From Sipunculus nudus (taxonomy: Eukaryota > Annelida > Sipuncula > Golfingiida > Sipunculidae): a stretch of DNA of 64,000 nucleotides. Location of the stretch: positions 13,725,019 through 13,789,018 of the forward strand of contig CM049306.1 of assembly GCA_026874595.1 (NCBI GenBank). Reading direction: 5' to 3'. The position numbers were made by a program, and so were the translations under genes. This document shows, piece after piece, positions 46,376-59,081 of this stretch (position 1 is the first letter of the stretch; every line of letters begins with the position of its first letter). The notes below the pieces were generated by a model. That model made no database searches. It worked only from the letters and a program-made list of their open reading frames with translations, and was not told the origin of the DNA.

Positions 46376-48218
46376 GCTCAGCTGACTATAATTCATCTGC
46401 ATGAACTATATATAGTCGTGGTCCATTGTCCGTCGTTCGTCCGTCCCTCCGTAGATCTGGCACGTTTAGACCTAGGAATCCAAAATTCGGCATGATGTTA
46501 GATGTCCCCAAGATCTCCTACCAAGACGAAAACTGGGTCTTTGCGACTTCGTTCCTTTGAGAAATTAAGGAAAAAATGCCTAATATCAAAACCACTCATC
46601 TGTTTTTCCTCATATTTAACATGAATATTCCTCTATATATAGTTCCTGTGTACATGCCAGAAATTAATTCTAATAAGTATACTTTTTTTTAAGTTATTGG
46701 CCCAAACATAATAGATTTTATAAAAAATAAGGAAAAATATTTACTCACTTAACATGTAAAATTTTGAATCTAGAGTCTATTTTCCCAAGTATATCACTAT
46801 GTTTAATTAAGATTTAATTGTTTACCAAAAATTAGATCTGAATTTTGTATATTTTTTTAAGTTATTAGCATAAAAATAAAATGAGTAACTTAAATTTTGC
46901 CCAACTTTGACCATGGCACTTTTTTTCCTGTAAGTACCATTGATTTAATTTTCACAACATGTAAACATAAGTATTTAATTTGTTTAAATCTGAAATTTGA
47001 AAAAAAGCTTGAAAATTAGACTTGTTATTTATTTTTTTCTTGAGGCTCTATTGTAGTCATTTGCTTTGATAACAGATTACAGATGCAGGTTCCCACTGCA
47101 GGTCACTGGAAGTCAGCTATGCCAGGGTTTCTGATTTGTTACAGTCACTGGGGGAGATCCCCTGCTGTGACAGGTGTACTGTTATTTTCATATCACCACC
47201 CCAATCCCCCCCCCCCCCCCGCAAACCCAACCCACCAAGTGTTATGCAGTAATTGTTATTGTTTTCACTGTATCTCCTAAATTGTAATGCTGTTTCCACT
47301 CCAATATACAAAAACTTTCCTTGAAAAAGATGTAATCCAGAAGATGCCATGTTGTGTTAATGTAGCATTTTTAAAGAAATCAATTTTCTTTTAAATTATT
47401 ATAACAAATATAATTTAACCCATCAGTATGCTTAAATTTATAAAATATGAAGCACATTATGGATTAATAAAGACACAATTTAAAATTGTGAAATCTAAAT
47501 CAAGTATTATTTTTATATATTTATTGATTTGCAGATTTAAAGATATATTTTTGTGGTAAGAAATAAATAAACATTTGTATGCATGATGTGGTGTTATCTG
47601 ACAAGATTGAGATTAATGAAAATGCAATTGAGAATTATGAATCAACTTTTATATTCAGTTATATATGTTATATTGGAAATGTATAGAAATATAAACTTAT
47701 AATAAAAAAAAATTGATGTGATAAAAAAATGAGGATCTAATACAAACATTTGTTCATTATTTTCCTGCCTTAGCAGAATTGAAGATCAGCCTTTATTTAC
47801 CCTGTATTTATGTTGTTAATTAGTTATATTTCAACTGTATACATTTCATAAAATAAAAAAAATCCATATATATTTAATAATATGTATTATGCAAAAAATA
47901 GATTCAATTAAACAAATATGTAAACTACTAAAATGTAAACAATTAATCAAAAAGCCAACTAATGATCATGGTAATAGTACAGATCATTTGTTCACAAACT
48001 GCTCACTTGCTTCAGTTTCAACATTAGGAAACACATGGTCAGGTCAGATAATATTATTTGCAACAATTTCTTGCTCATCAATACAAACCAATCATATAAA
48101 CCAACCATAGCCTATATTACCTCTTCCTCTTACACTTTATCTCCATTCGATATTATTTTAGATTTTTACCTTCAAGGTCAACTTCAGCTGAGCACAGTGA
48201 CCCATGGGTCCCTTGTTT
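46376..48218 (-). mobile_element. Type I HINE-like element V, uninterrupted
   Basis: It is bounded on the minus strand by AAACAAGGGACC (48218) and GCTGAGC (46376), 1843 bp. It is the only full type I copy without nested insertions, and serves as the empty-site reference for Helitron A (around 47250-47256), the type II element X (around 47370) and the Harbinger MITE (around 47885). It has a 15-C run at 47206-47220, a truncated GACGGAC run and an altered terminal hairpin. Confidence 0.75.
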
Positions 48219-50461
48219 AATACATGTATAAATACATGGATCAGAACACCCAGTAAATTATACAATAAAGAATGAATTTGAGATGGGCATGTTAAATATT
48301 TATTAACTGAAATAAAAACATCAATTGTATGAATTCATATCAACCTTTACAATAAAAACAAAGGTTTACATAATATAATGTGACCATTGAAACCTATGTT
48401 GTGTATTGCAAGGTCATGCCAGCACCAGTCATGACAGGTTATGTAATACACTCTTAGCAATAAGGGTTCCATGGGCATCCCTGGGGAACTCTGTAGTTTC
48501 AGGTGGAAACTTGGTGGTTCTGTATGCGTTAAAATGGTTCTGTGAAAGCGACAGCATTCTTTTCAATAAAGCAGGTTCCACAGCCACGTGAAGGGTTCCT
48601 CAGACGGAGTCATATAACCTTTTGCGCACGATACACGATACCCGTGTTTTCTTTGCTAAAAGAAGCTGAATGTGTAAAGGGCACAGCACTGAAGAATATT
48701 TGAAAATCAGATAAGTATAAGATCATTTAACTAACAGAAACTATTTGATCTTAATTTATAAAATTGTTGGAAGCAGACCCGACTGTAATATTTATTATCA
48801 GCAGGTTTATCTGATGGACTGGCTTTTTTTGTCTGTCTGTTGTATTGGTCAGTCCTGGCCATCGCTGACCTTAATAGACCCGTAATGACAAGATGGCAGG
48901 TTTCCTGCTGGAGGGATAAATATACGGCCCACTAGTAGTATGAAGATTCAGGAGGTCGAACACGTTTATTGCCGGCCTGTATGTATGACTATGACATTGC
49001 TGTGTATACAGTTTGTTTCAATGAAGACCCAGCTTGGCCTCCTGTACAGCGAATACCTTTAGAATACCCTACCATGCAGACAACATTCACTTTTGACTTT
49101 TCCACCATGATTGACCAGCTGCCTGTCTTACAGCAGAACATGATGTGACCAAATTTCATTATGAGCAGAACATAATTTATTCGAAATGCCATAGAAATAT
49201 TTACCGAAGAAAATGTGGTTACAATAAGTGACCAATTTTAAGATATAAACACAGTAGAAAATGGGCCTTTAATCAAAGTAGTACTATTTATTTTTACCAA
49301 AAATGCTGTCTCAAATATTATGGGAAATTAATATAGTACCACAAATATTATGGATATTATTAGGACATCCTCCCCCTTGTGTCCCATGTTATGAACAAAT
49401 AAATAATAAATAAATATTAATGATTACAAAATATATTATTTGAATGTATATACTATATATTTTTTTTTGGCATTTTCACACATTTATTCTTTTTAACTTG
49501 CTTAATGGCTTGGCCAGAGATCTCAAAGAATATGGTGTAATAGTTGTAACATTTTACAAAGTTGCTTCAAATTTGTACAAAAATAAACCATTAATTTCCC
49601 AACAAAATCATGCTCGGGTTTGCAATTCATTTTGATCTCATATTTATCCATTGTTTGATTAAAATGGTGCCATCTTAAACTTTAATTTTTTTAATACTTG
49701 CAGGCTTCATTAGCTCATCATTCAGCATTTTTCCTTGGGAAATGAAGTCGTGCTTTCTTTTTCTGTCATCATGCAGAGTTTAAATTGAAATAGCCAACAA
49801 GTTTTTCTTTTTTCATTTTGGGGGGGGGGGGGTATAAGTATGAAATTGAATAAAAGTTTATGCAGACATATATTTATAAATTCCTGAAATTTGCAATACA
49901 TTTCTCCAAAAATGTTACAAACAATTGTATAAATGATAGACTCTAATATAATGTGGAGCGTTATGACAATGGGTCACATATTTCTATGTCATTAAGGCAT
50001 GATATACATGTAAATGAACACACTGATTCGTAGGTAACTCCATTGATTTAAATAAAAAAAATGATGTCACAATTCACATCCGCTCAATCTAAATAAATAT
50101 TGTTCTATATTTTCAGGGTAAGTGAAGACTCTTCGCTAAACAAAAGACCAGTTATGAAGTATGAACAGCTGAAGACGAAATGTTGAAATTTGTCATGGTG
50201 GTAGTATCAAAGCAAATTATCTTGCCAAGTGCAAAAACGCATGCAGCATTTAAAATAACAACAAAAGTCCCAGCAACAAGAAAACCAGCTCTGAGCAGAT
50301 TGTCATAAACTATACATTTATTATATATTTTATGATTGTCTATAGCACGTTTCATTTGTCCTAGACCGATATGACCAGCTTTATTATCTTCTTGAAGTCA
50401 TCTGAGCTTTGTTAAAAATGAAGTTTAGCACATGCATTTTGTGTGTATGAGGCCAGCACAT

Positions 50462-50880
50462 TAACTGTTAATGTCTAACAGGGAGTGAAGGCAGGCACAT
50501 AGTGAGTGAAAGCAACCAAATTTCCTCTTGATATCTAAAAGGGAGTGAAGGTAGGCACATTCACATCGAGTGTGAAGCCAGCCACATTTGCTTTCATTAT
50601 TCAGCTGCGAGTGAAGGCAGGCACATATTGTGAGTGAAAGCAACCAAATTTCCTCTTGATATCTAAAAGGGAGTGAAGGTAGGCACATTCACATCGAGTG
50701 TGAAGCCAGCTACATTTGCTTTCATTATTCAGCTGCGAGTGAAGGCAGGCACTTACTGAGTGAAGATAACCACATTTCACCTGATATCTAATAGGGAGTG
50801 ATGGTAGGCACATTCACATCGAGTGTGAAGCCAGCCACATTTGCTGTTTTTTATCTGATAGTGAATGAAGGTAGTCACAC
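50462..50880. repeat. ~125-bp tandem repeat, about 3.3 units
   Basis: The units contain GAGTGAAGGYAGGCACAT, which itself recurs with variation two or three times per unit, together with GATATCTAAAAGGGAGTG and TTCATTATTCAGCTGCGAG. Units near 50480, 50608 and 50733 are highly similar. Repetitive Cys/Leu/His-rich frames on the minus strand follow from the repeat. Confidence 0.75.
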
Positions 50881-51889
50881 ACATTGCGTATGGCTTAACT
50901 CATTATAGAATTTGTTAATATATTTATTTCTTTATTTAGAAATGTGTTTAATAATGTTTATAAGCACACTTAACCTACTTTGAGTTTTCTCATTTGAAAC
51001 AATTTTATTATTTTTACATAAATTTCACTTTATTCAAAAGAACTTTGTAAAACTGCTTGGCTTTTAATTTGAGAATGTCCCATTCAATAATTGAAAAGAG
51101 AATAATATTACAGTAAAAATGTCAAGTCAAATTCATCTAATTGCTTTGCTTACAATCGAAAATTTAAATTGTCTCTTTGACAGGCTATTATGCAGTTGGT
51201 TGATATTAACCTACGATGTCCTGCCATATGCTGCCAAATCAACAATGATGCTGGTGTTAGAGAATCGATAGCAGGAGAATCATGTCATGCTTTCATCTTT
51301 GCTGATAGTATTCACGGAGGAAGTTGATGCAGAGCCACGTTTAAAGAATATGCAATTGATGGCTGCGTATATTGCATTATAAGCCTCAACTGGCCCATGC
51401 AGGACCAACTAATCAGGATTTTTACAGTTAAATGTATAAAGGGAAATAGAAAACCTATTCTATAAAGTTACTGCAGCATAAACTTTGAAGCACACATATA
51501 GGAGGTAATACCAATTTTAGGATTTCTGTAGTACCCTGTGTCACCATACTAAGAGAGAAATCCTGAATGCTACATCCAATCATTTGCTTGTTCTAAACTG
51601 CACAGATGTAGTATATGAATAGCTTCGTTTAAAGAAAAATAAAGTATGTTTACCCCCGTATTTTATTCTTGTTCTTTTACAGTTACTATCCATTTGATAA
51701 AAAAAGCATCCCCCATTAAAGTGTCATAATATCCAAGTGGAATGACATGCCAGTTGAGGGCAAACCTCCGCCAAGGAAAAGGAATCGTGCAAGATCTGTT
51801 CCTTTATCTCGCCCTGCAGTGAATTTGAATTGGTCCTGTCTGGTTTTGGTGTAATAGGTTCACCCAGATTATGTATAAACTTTCAAAGT

Positions 51890-52188
51890 TCCTGTCGGAA
51901 CAAATAAGTCAAGGAACCCAGGTAATGTCTGTAGAACCATTCCTGGTTAATTTAAAAAAAGGACCTTAATAATGGTTTTGCAAAGACCCAGTGGAAGTAA
52001 TTAAACCCTATACAAGGTTCCTCAAGGAACCAAAAATGTATTTACAGAACCTGAAAGGTTCCTCAGGGAACCCGTTTTGAGGGTTCCAGAAGGAACCTAC
52101 TTTCAGGGTTCCTCAGGGAACCAAGATGGGTTCCAAATATGTGACAAGCCAAAGAACCAAAATGGGTTCCACTTAGAACCCTTTATCA
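51890..52188. repeat. Cluster of GGTTCC..GGAACC palindromes
   Basis: Repeated inverted pairs such as GGTTCCTCAAGGAACC and GGTTCCTCAGGGAACC occur every ~33 bases from about 52016 to 52130, with looser copies on both sides, ending AGAACCCTT at 52182. Possibly the terminal region of a DNA transposon whose other end is the GGTTCC-rich block at 48469-48605, but no target duplication was found. Confidence 0.5.
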
Positions 52189-52396
52189 GCTCAGCTGACT
52201 ATAAGTCATCTGAGCTATAGCGATCACTCTTTGTTTGATCACTCATATTCCTTACTCATCAATACAAACCTAGCATGTCAACCAACCATGGCCTATGTTT
52301 CCTTTTCCCCCCAAGACATCGCTTTTTGTTATTATTATGGATTTTATCTTCCTGGTCAACTTCAGATGAGCACCGTGACACATAGGTCCCTTGTTT
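52189..52396 (-). mobile_element. Minimal 208-bp HINE derivative
   Basis: On the minus strand it runs AAACAAGGGACC, the GTGCTCATCTGAAGTTGACC region, a short interior, then TCAGATGACTTATAGTCAGC and GCTGAGC. It keeps both ends and the terminal hairpin of the type I family but has lost nearly all of the middle and the GACGGAC run. It shows what the family needs at minimum if it moved in this form. Confidence 0.65.
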
Positions 52397-52850
52397 TATA
52401 GTCCCGCCATCAGTCATTAGAAGAATTTCTTGTTAACAAGATAAATTTATCACAATTAATCAAGTATCGCATTTTCCCCCTCAAATGTGAAACAAGTATA
52501 ATCCATCCATTCCCTGAACGAGGTTAATTCTGAGGAAATCTATGATAATTGTGACTCCTGTCCTGTACTGAAGATTTTTCCTCAGATTTGACACACAAGA
52601 TGTTTCCTTCAAGTGTTAGAAGTGTTTGAAAACTGGTGACTTGTGACCTTGATCTTCAAGATCTAATCTACAGAAATCTAGGATGATTGCATGTAACCCC
52701 CTAACTTTGGAGATATTTTCTTTAACTTTTGGGGGAGGCCGATTGGGATTGGAGACATTTATATCTTAAACAAAGCCATACTACTGAATTTATTCTTTTA
52801 TCATGTGTAAATAATTTTCACAAAATCAAATTACGGCTGTTTTGTTTTAG
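52397..52850. other. Presumed intron preceding the candidate last exon
   Basis: No repeat or exon was recognised. A pyrimidine-rich TGTTTTGTTTTAG ends it at 52850. Confidence 0.35.
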
Positions 52851-53098
52851 CTTGTGAAGACTTTTATCAAAGAAGATCGAATAACGCCCAGAAGAGCTAG
52901 AGAGGATGTTTCTAACACCAGTCCTATCAGAAGTGTCCAGACAAAAAGAGGTCTTTTTGGCCAATGCTAATACGTCACTGAGGCGGGCAGCAAATAAGTG
53001 AAAGGAGTAGTATTCCGATATCATATATGTCGTGTGTAACATTCAGTGCAACCTGACATACTGTGAAACATTAGAAATAAAATTTATAATTTTATGTG
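52851..53098 (+). CDS. Candidate last exon of an unidentified host gene, with 3' UTR
   Basis: After a clean acceptor (TGTTTTGTTTTAG), 39 codons read LVKTFIKEDRITPRRAREDV and on to GLFGQC, ending at TAA 52968-52970. The translation is basic and hydrophilic, unlike the AT-rich filler around it. AATAAA at 53076-53081 would end a ~130-base 3' UTR; the cleavage point near 53098 is a guess. The exon phase cannot be fixed without the previous exon, which I could not locate between 48.2 and 52.8 kb. I do not recognise the protein. The minus strand is also open here (53042-52818), so chance remains possible. Confidence 0.4.
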
Positions 53099-53146
53099 TC
53101 TTTTCTGATTTGGATGTTTTGCATAATTGGTGTGTGTGTGTTAGGG

Positions 53147-53212
53147 AGAGAGAGAGAGAGTGAGAGAGAGAGAGAGAGAGACAGACAGACATACATACAG
53201 ACAGAGAGAAAG
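53147..53212. repeat. (GA)n and (GACA)n microsatellite
   Basis: GAGAGA runs followed by ACAGACAGAC directly precede the 180-bp satellite. Confidence 0.8.
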
Positions 53213-54345
53213 AGGTGTCATGGTGATATCACAAAATGATCACCATGTGACCTCAGCATGCGACATCTCTGTGACATGAAGAGAGTGTGATCAAGGTGAA
53301 ATTACAGTATCACCATGTGACCTAAGCATGTGACATCACTGAGTCACCAGTGTGAGGTTACAAAATCCATGTCACAGTGAGGTCACAGCATGAGGTCTGT
53401 GTGAGCAAATCTGTGATGTCGTGTTGACATCAGCATGTGACATCTCTGTGACATCGAGATAGACAGATCATGGTGAAGTCACAGTATGATCACCATGTGA
53501 CCTAAGTATGTGTCATCACTGTGTCACCAGTGTGAGGTTACAAAATTCATGTCACAGTGAGGTCACAGCATGAGGTCTATGTGAGCTAATCGGTGATGTC
53601 GTGGTGACATCAGCATGTGACATCTCTGTGACATCGAGATAGTCAGATCATGGTGAAATAACAGTATGATCACCATGTGATCTAAGCGTGTGACATCACT
53701 GTGTCACCAGTGTGAGGTTACAAAATTCATGTCACAGTGATATCACAGCATGAGGTCTGTGTGAACTAATCTGTGATGTCGTGGTGATATCAGCATGTGA
53801 CATCTCTGTGACATTGAGATATACAGATCATGGTGAAGTCACAGTATGATCACCATGTGATCTAAGCATATGACATCACTGTGTCACCAGTGTGAGGTTA
53901 CAAAATTCATGTCACAGTGAGGTCACAGCATGAGGTCTGTGTGAGCTAATCTGTGATGTCGTGGTGACATCAGCATGTGACATCACTGTGACATCGAGAT
54001 AGACAGGTCTTGGTGAAGTCACAGTATGATCACCATGTGACCTAAGCATGTGACATCACTGTGTCACCAGTGTAAGGTTACAAAATTCATGTCACAGTGA
54101 GGTCACAGCATGAGGTCTGTGTGAGCTAATCTGTGATGTCGTGGTGACATCAGCATGTGACATCACATAAAGAGAGAGAGATATCAGGTTAAAGTCACAG
54201 TATGATCACCATGTTACCTAAGCGACGTGTGCGGACATCACTGTGATACCAGGGTTAGGTTACAGATTTCATGTCACAGTGAGGTCACACGATGAGGTCA
54301 TGTGATATAATATGTGATGCCATTGTGAGATCACCGTGATGTCAA
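53213..54345. repeat. 180-bp tandem repeat rich in GTGAC/GTCAC
   Basis: About six copies of an exactly 180-bp unit; corresponding points fall at 53469, 53649, 53829 and 54009. The unit is dense in GTGAC/GTCAC words (CACCATGTGACCTAAGCATG, TGTCACAGTGAGGTCACAGC). The outer copies are more diverged than the middle ones, as expected for unequal crossing over. It resembles the 33.6-42.9 kb satellite in word use but not in period or monomer sequence. Confidence 0.9.
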
Positions 54346-56381
54346 ATTCCCGACTGGGATATTATTTTGGCGGGCTATCCACATGTTAAAATGTGTGGAT
54401 ATTAACAAAATAACAAGCCTTGGTGGGCCTACTGTCGCATTGACGTTTCCTGGCCCCTGTCAAAAATAAAAGGTCCAAGGATTATGTTTAATTAATAAAC
54501 ATAAATATCAGAATAAGTGCCTTTAAATCTTGATCAGGCCTATATACACAATGATCATCAGTATACGCGAATCAATTAAGTTTTCAACTAACACTGTCGA
54601 TCGATATTTAAGAACGATTTCTTTCAAGTTATCTTGATCAGTCGGTCCACGTCGCTTTTCCAAATATGTGGCAAATTAAACGGCGGCAAATAAAACTGTG
54701 TGGCATATAAAAAGTTGTTGAATGGATAGCTTCCCGTCAAAAGTTATGGTCATATAAATAAATAGGCCTATAGCCTTCAATAGTTTGTTGCCAGGATTTT
54801 TCACGTTTTATCGCCATGGATTTGATCAGAGTTATAGGCCTTTTATACCATCAGTTACAGAACCTTAAATTTTATCGTCTGTACGTGTTAGGGCAGAAAC
54901 GGATCAAGAGAAGGGTCCAGACAACCACTACCTTTCCAGTTCCGCAACCTTTTTTTAGGGGTTCGACAGACCCTTAATTTTTTCCATTTTTTTAAATAAA
55001 TTATTTGTACCTTCAAATTAATTAAGTTTTCGTGTTGTTGTTGCATGGAATATTTTAAACTTTAACCTCCAGTTTTCATTTGTAAGACAAACCGACATGT
55101 TTCACAACTTTGATTAATTTTAAAACCGTCTGCGGCTGCCTGAGAAAGATTCAACATTGTTCGGTAATAGCCGCAATGGTCGTTAAGGTCAAGACTGTGA
55201 TGATTCTATGTTAACATTTCAACTTTAGTGTCATTGTTGTTAATCATATACACAAATTCGTTCATCTAATTTAGCAACCGGTATTTAATTTGGTCACTTG
55301 AATTTATACATTAACTGACAGTTCCTTCATTACATGAACTGTATTTATCAAATTAGACTTGTGTCTTGCTACCATTCACTGGTGATCGGGACAACTATTT
55401 TAGTGCTGTTTTAACACTGGGGCAAGGGGTCCCAAATTATAAATATAATAGGCCTTAATATGTTCATGGCAGAGATGACACTGTTCGTTCTGTATATAGA
55501 TAAAAAAATATAATGTAATATTATGGGTTATATTACTCATAGCTTAAATATTGAAATATCTGGAGAATTCCACCAGAATTTGGACTCCAGCGAGGCGACC
55601 TCTAGCCCTATTTATTTCATCAGACTCAATATTATTAGGCCTACCATATATTGATCAAGATAAAGAGTTTTTATCTTAGAGTCCGATTCAATCAGGCTTG
55701 GCGATCTCAAGATCAGTTGAGCAAACACAGCTCAAAATTAGGCAGGGTACCAGTCTGTTGTTTGGGTCACGGTGCGGGACAGTTGGCAGGCCTTGCAGTG
55801 CAGCAGCCCGCGCCATGAGGACGTGAGAGTTGTTTTGTTTAAATTACTCCGTTTTGTAAGTACTGTCAGCTGTAAGTAGCTATGTAGTAAAACATGTTAT
55901 CATTCTTCGATGTATTTACATAGTTTTTATCTGACACAGATTGTTTATGGACCGGTTTTACGATTACAAAGTCCGTGGAGAACCAATGCGTTGTGCTGGT
56001 GCCGTGGTGGTTCTCTGGGGAAACTTTCCCTTCATCATTCATGTTGAGCAGTAGCGCCATTCCAGTTCTCTGACATTAGAGAGTCCACAACCAGCTTATT
56101 AGGCTTACCAGCCCAATTATCAGTGCCTACATAGTCGGGTTCTCACGGTTAGTTAAGCAGCAGTTCGTCACCCCTATATAAAGTCACTGATGGGGAAACG
56201 GGCGGTATCCAACGGGAGAATCCAACTTTACCTGAAAAGCCTTACCCGCTGATCATGGTGTGGCGATACAATTTCAGAATCCTTTCTTCATTTGAATTGT
56301 ATTTAAAAATTAAGCAAATTTTTATAACAGTAAGTGTCAAATATTGGAACATAATGCATGCTGTAGTTTGTTCAAGGAATA
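54346..56381. other. Anonymous sequence with a possible TATA box
   Basis: No exon was supported. CTATATAAAG at 56174-56183, in a locally GC-richer stretch, could be a plus-strand core promoter, but no first exon follows recognisably. Confidence 0.35.
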
Positions 56382-56460
56382 CAGGACACTTCGCCGGAAC
56401 TCCATTTCGCCAAGCTTTGCATGACGTTTCGCCGGAACTATGGTTTGCCGGCGATTCGTC
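56382..56460. repeat. CTTCGCCGG-rich segment, inverted partner of 60.2 kb
   Basis: CACTTCGCCGGAACTCCATT (56387-56406), extended by TCGCC, recurs in inverse orientation at 60227-60252. A second TTTCGCCGGAACT follows at about 56427. It may be one end of a repeat or a long-range inverted pair. Confidence 0.55.
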
Positions 56461-57491
56461 CAACCGACGCAGTGGGATCTTATTGACCTTGACTAACATT
56501 TATCAAGTACCTTTTAAATACTTAGTGTTTTTTTTTTAAAGAAGCTTGCCTAAAAAGTTTATATTTATGCAACACAGCCGCTGATTTATTTGAAATGAGC
56601 TATTTTCATTCATGTCACCGTGTTAGCCGCCGACGTCGACGCAACAGGTTTCAGGCTCCTGTTGCGTCGCCGGCCCACCAAAGGGCTAACTGGGGTTATA
56701 GCACGATACGATCTGTTACTCTTAGAAAGAAAATTAAATAAAAATATTTCCTATGGTTTTAGCAAACCAATGTTCACATAATGTTGCATGTCGAAAGGCC
56801 TGTAGGCTTAATCAGTAAAAAATAACCATTCTGGAAAGCATGAAGCACCTGTAACATCAACAACTGATAGTATTTGTGCAGAGAGAATTGAAGCATTAAC
56901 AGCCCCGGTGGACATCTTGCATTTGGTGGCAGTCCTGTACAAGGCTTTAGGCCTGTGTACTGTTATGTTCATATTTTAACTTCCTTGGTGAAAATAGGGC
57001 TGAGAACAGAACAGTGTTTTCTATAGTGGTCAAATATACAGTACACATAGATGTACTGAACGTTAATCAATAGATATATGTTAAATCTCACAGTTGTGTA
57101 TGGAGTGTTATAATCACAGTTAACTGCAGGTGCAATCTATGGACTCCATAATGCGTCAATCACTGAAAAAAAAGCAATTGAGGAGTTCATTCTTATGGGC
57201 TTGTCACCGTGTCTGATATGGCCGAATTTGACTTGTTAGTTACAAATTCGACCACCAGGTAGCATGACAGCGCATACCTGCGGACTCATCAGCACCATGA
57301 CAATTATTATAATCCTACATTTTAAGATTAAAATATACTTAATGCTCATTAATTAAATTGTCACGTTTCGGGTTATATTTACAAGTGTGAAAATAAAATC
57401 GGTATGAATAAAGTTATTTGCAGAACTGTCTACAGAAAAGGCCTACAGGCACCAACCCTGCGATAAAATATTTGTATATAATAAAATGAGA

Positions 57492-57523
<32 letters not shown>

Positions 57524-59010
57524 GTGTGTGTGTGTGTGAAGAAAGTGATTTTTTACCGCTATACTGTTTATTGTAATAAAGGAAATTCGTTCAAATCATT
57601 TGCTTGTTTACATTTATTAATGCTAATAAATGAAAAAAAAAACTTCAAACACAATTTGAATTTTATTTTATTATATACATAATTAACATAAATAGTGCAT
57701 ACAGTGATATTAGAATATTCCTGATATCCATACAAATGAATCACGTCAAATGTTGCTTTATACAGAAAAAAAAAATCATTTTATACACTGATACAAGGAA
57801 ATCTATAAATCAATAATAAAATACCTATATTGAATATCAAAATCTTTAAGTTTAACTTCTCTAACATCAAAACATTAACCAAATAACCAAACCCAAGCAA
57901 TGTTTGATTTCAAGTTGATTATCCTGTGAAATTTCGCTCAGTACTTTTTAAACTTTATTCAACACATAGTAAACTTAGAGTATATTATTAAGTATATCAA
58001 GCGTAAAAGCCAACTTAAACTCAACGTGAAACTAAAGTTTATATGAAACGGCAAACTCAACGTAAACTTAGAGTTTAAGGAAACATAAACCAATCATATA
58101 GCTGTAGTTACAGCTAATGAAATCAGAAGAAAACTTTGAGTTTCAGGTAACGTAAACGCAAGGTAAATTAAACGTAAATAAGGCATAAACTTTAAGATTC
58201 GGGTACAGTAAACGCAAAGTATATTTGTAAACATGTATATACTTATTAAAGCTAACGTAAACTGGGCTTAACCAGTATTAAATTTCTCTGTTTAATTATA
58301 ATTTAATACACATTTACTTTAACTAAACATGGATTAGAAGTAAACACGACGTAAACTTGGCAGAAATCTTTTCATTTAATCTCTCTGAAACGTACAGTAA
58401 ATAGGAAATATAATTAAAAATTTATTAGAGTATATTGGGAGTTTCAGGAAATGTAAAGGTTACTGAAATTATGCTTAAATCGCTCAGTACACGCCAAGTA
58501 AATTTAAAATATCAATATCCATTTATGTATAATTAAATCATATTAACGTGCGATTTAATTTCATTTACTCTAAATTTAATAAAAAAATTAAAGCCCTTTT
58601 TACATGCAGTGTTGCATCATCAAAAAATTCATCAATTGGTTATTTGTAAAAAGAAAATGATGTATACAAGATAAGATTAGAAAACATTTATTAGCGTCCA
58701 GTTCCAGGAATTTGTTGTTGACTTGCAATAAAATTGATAAAAAATAAATAAATACATAAAAATAACACAGAAAGTATTTGACTATATGCAAGTAAAGGTA
58801 AGCATGTAAAAAATGATGAAGGTAAAACACATAATTAAAAAAATAATTCATTAGAGGCCATAAGAGGGTTATGAGCAAAAAAGTTGAATACTTTATGACA
58901 CAAGAGATTTTTTAAAGCGAGTAGTTATGCAGAATGTTACATCAAAGCATCATCTTATCAGAAAGGTTCTGATTGTAAAAAAACCGATAGCTAATCTGGC
59001 TATATCCTGG

Positions 59011-59081
<71 letters not shown>

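Larger units (their letters stand above)
48219..52188. other. Mostly anonymous sequence with scattered repeats
   Basis: No exon could be firmly supported. A plus-strand open frame at 48944-49146 and an acceptor-like CTCTTTGACAG at about 51183, followed by 48 open codons, were noted but not accepted. GGTTCC/GGAACC-rich blocks lie at 48469-48605 and 51890-52188. A 12-G run is at 49820-49831. Confidence 0.4.

Noticed and set aside
48944-49146. Plus-strand frame of ~67 codons (…YDYDIAVYTVCFNEDPAW…)
   Set aside because: No good acceptor or donor, and the opposite strand is also open. Possible exon, but not supportable from sequence alone.
51184-51330. Possible exon after CTCTTTGACAG
   Set aside because: Acceptor-like and 48 codons open, but no donor at the end of the frame and no recognisable protein.
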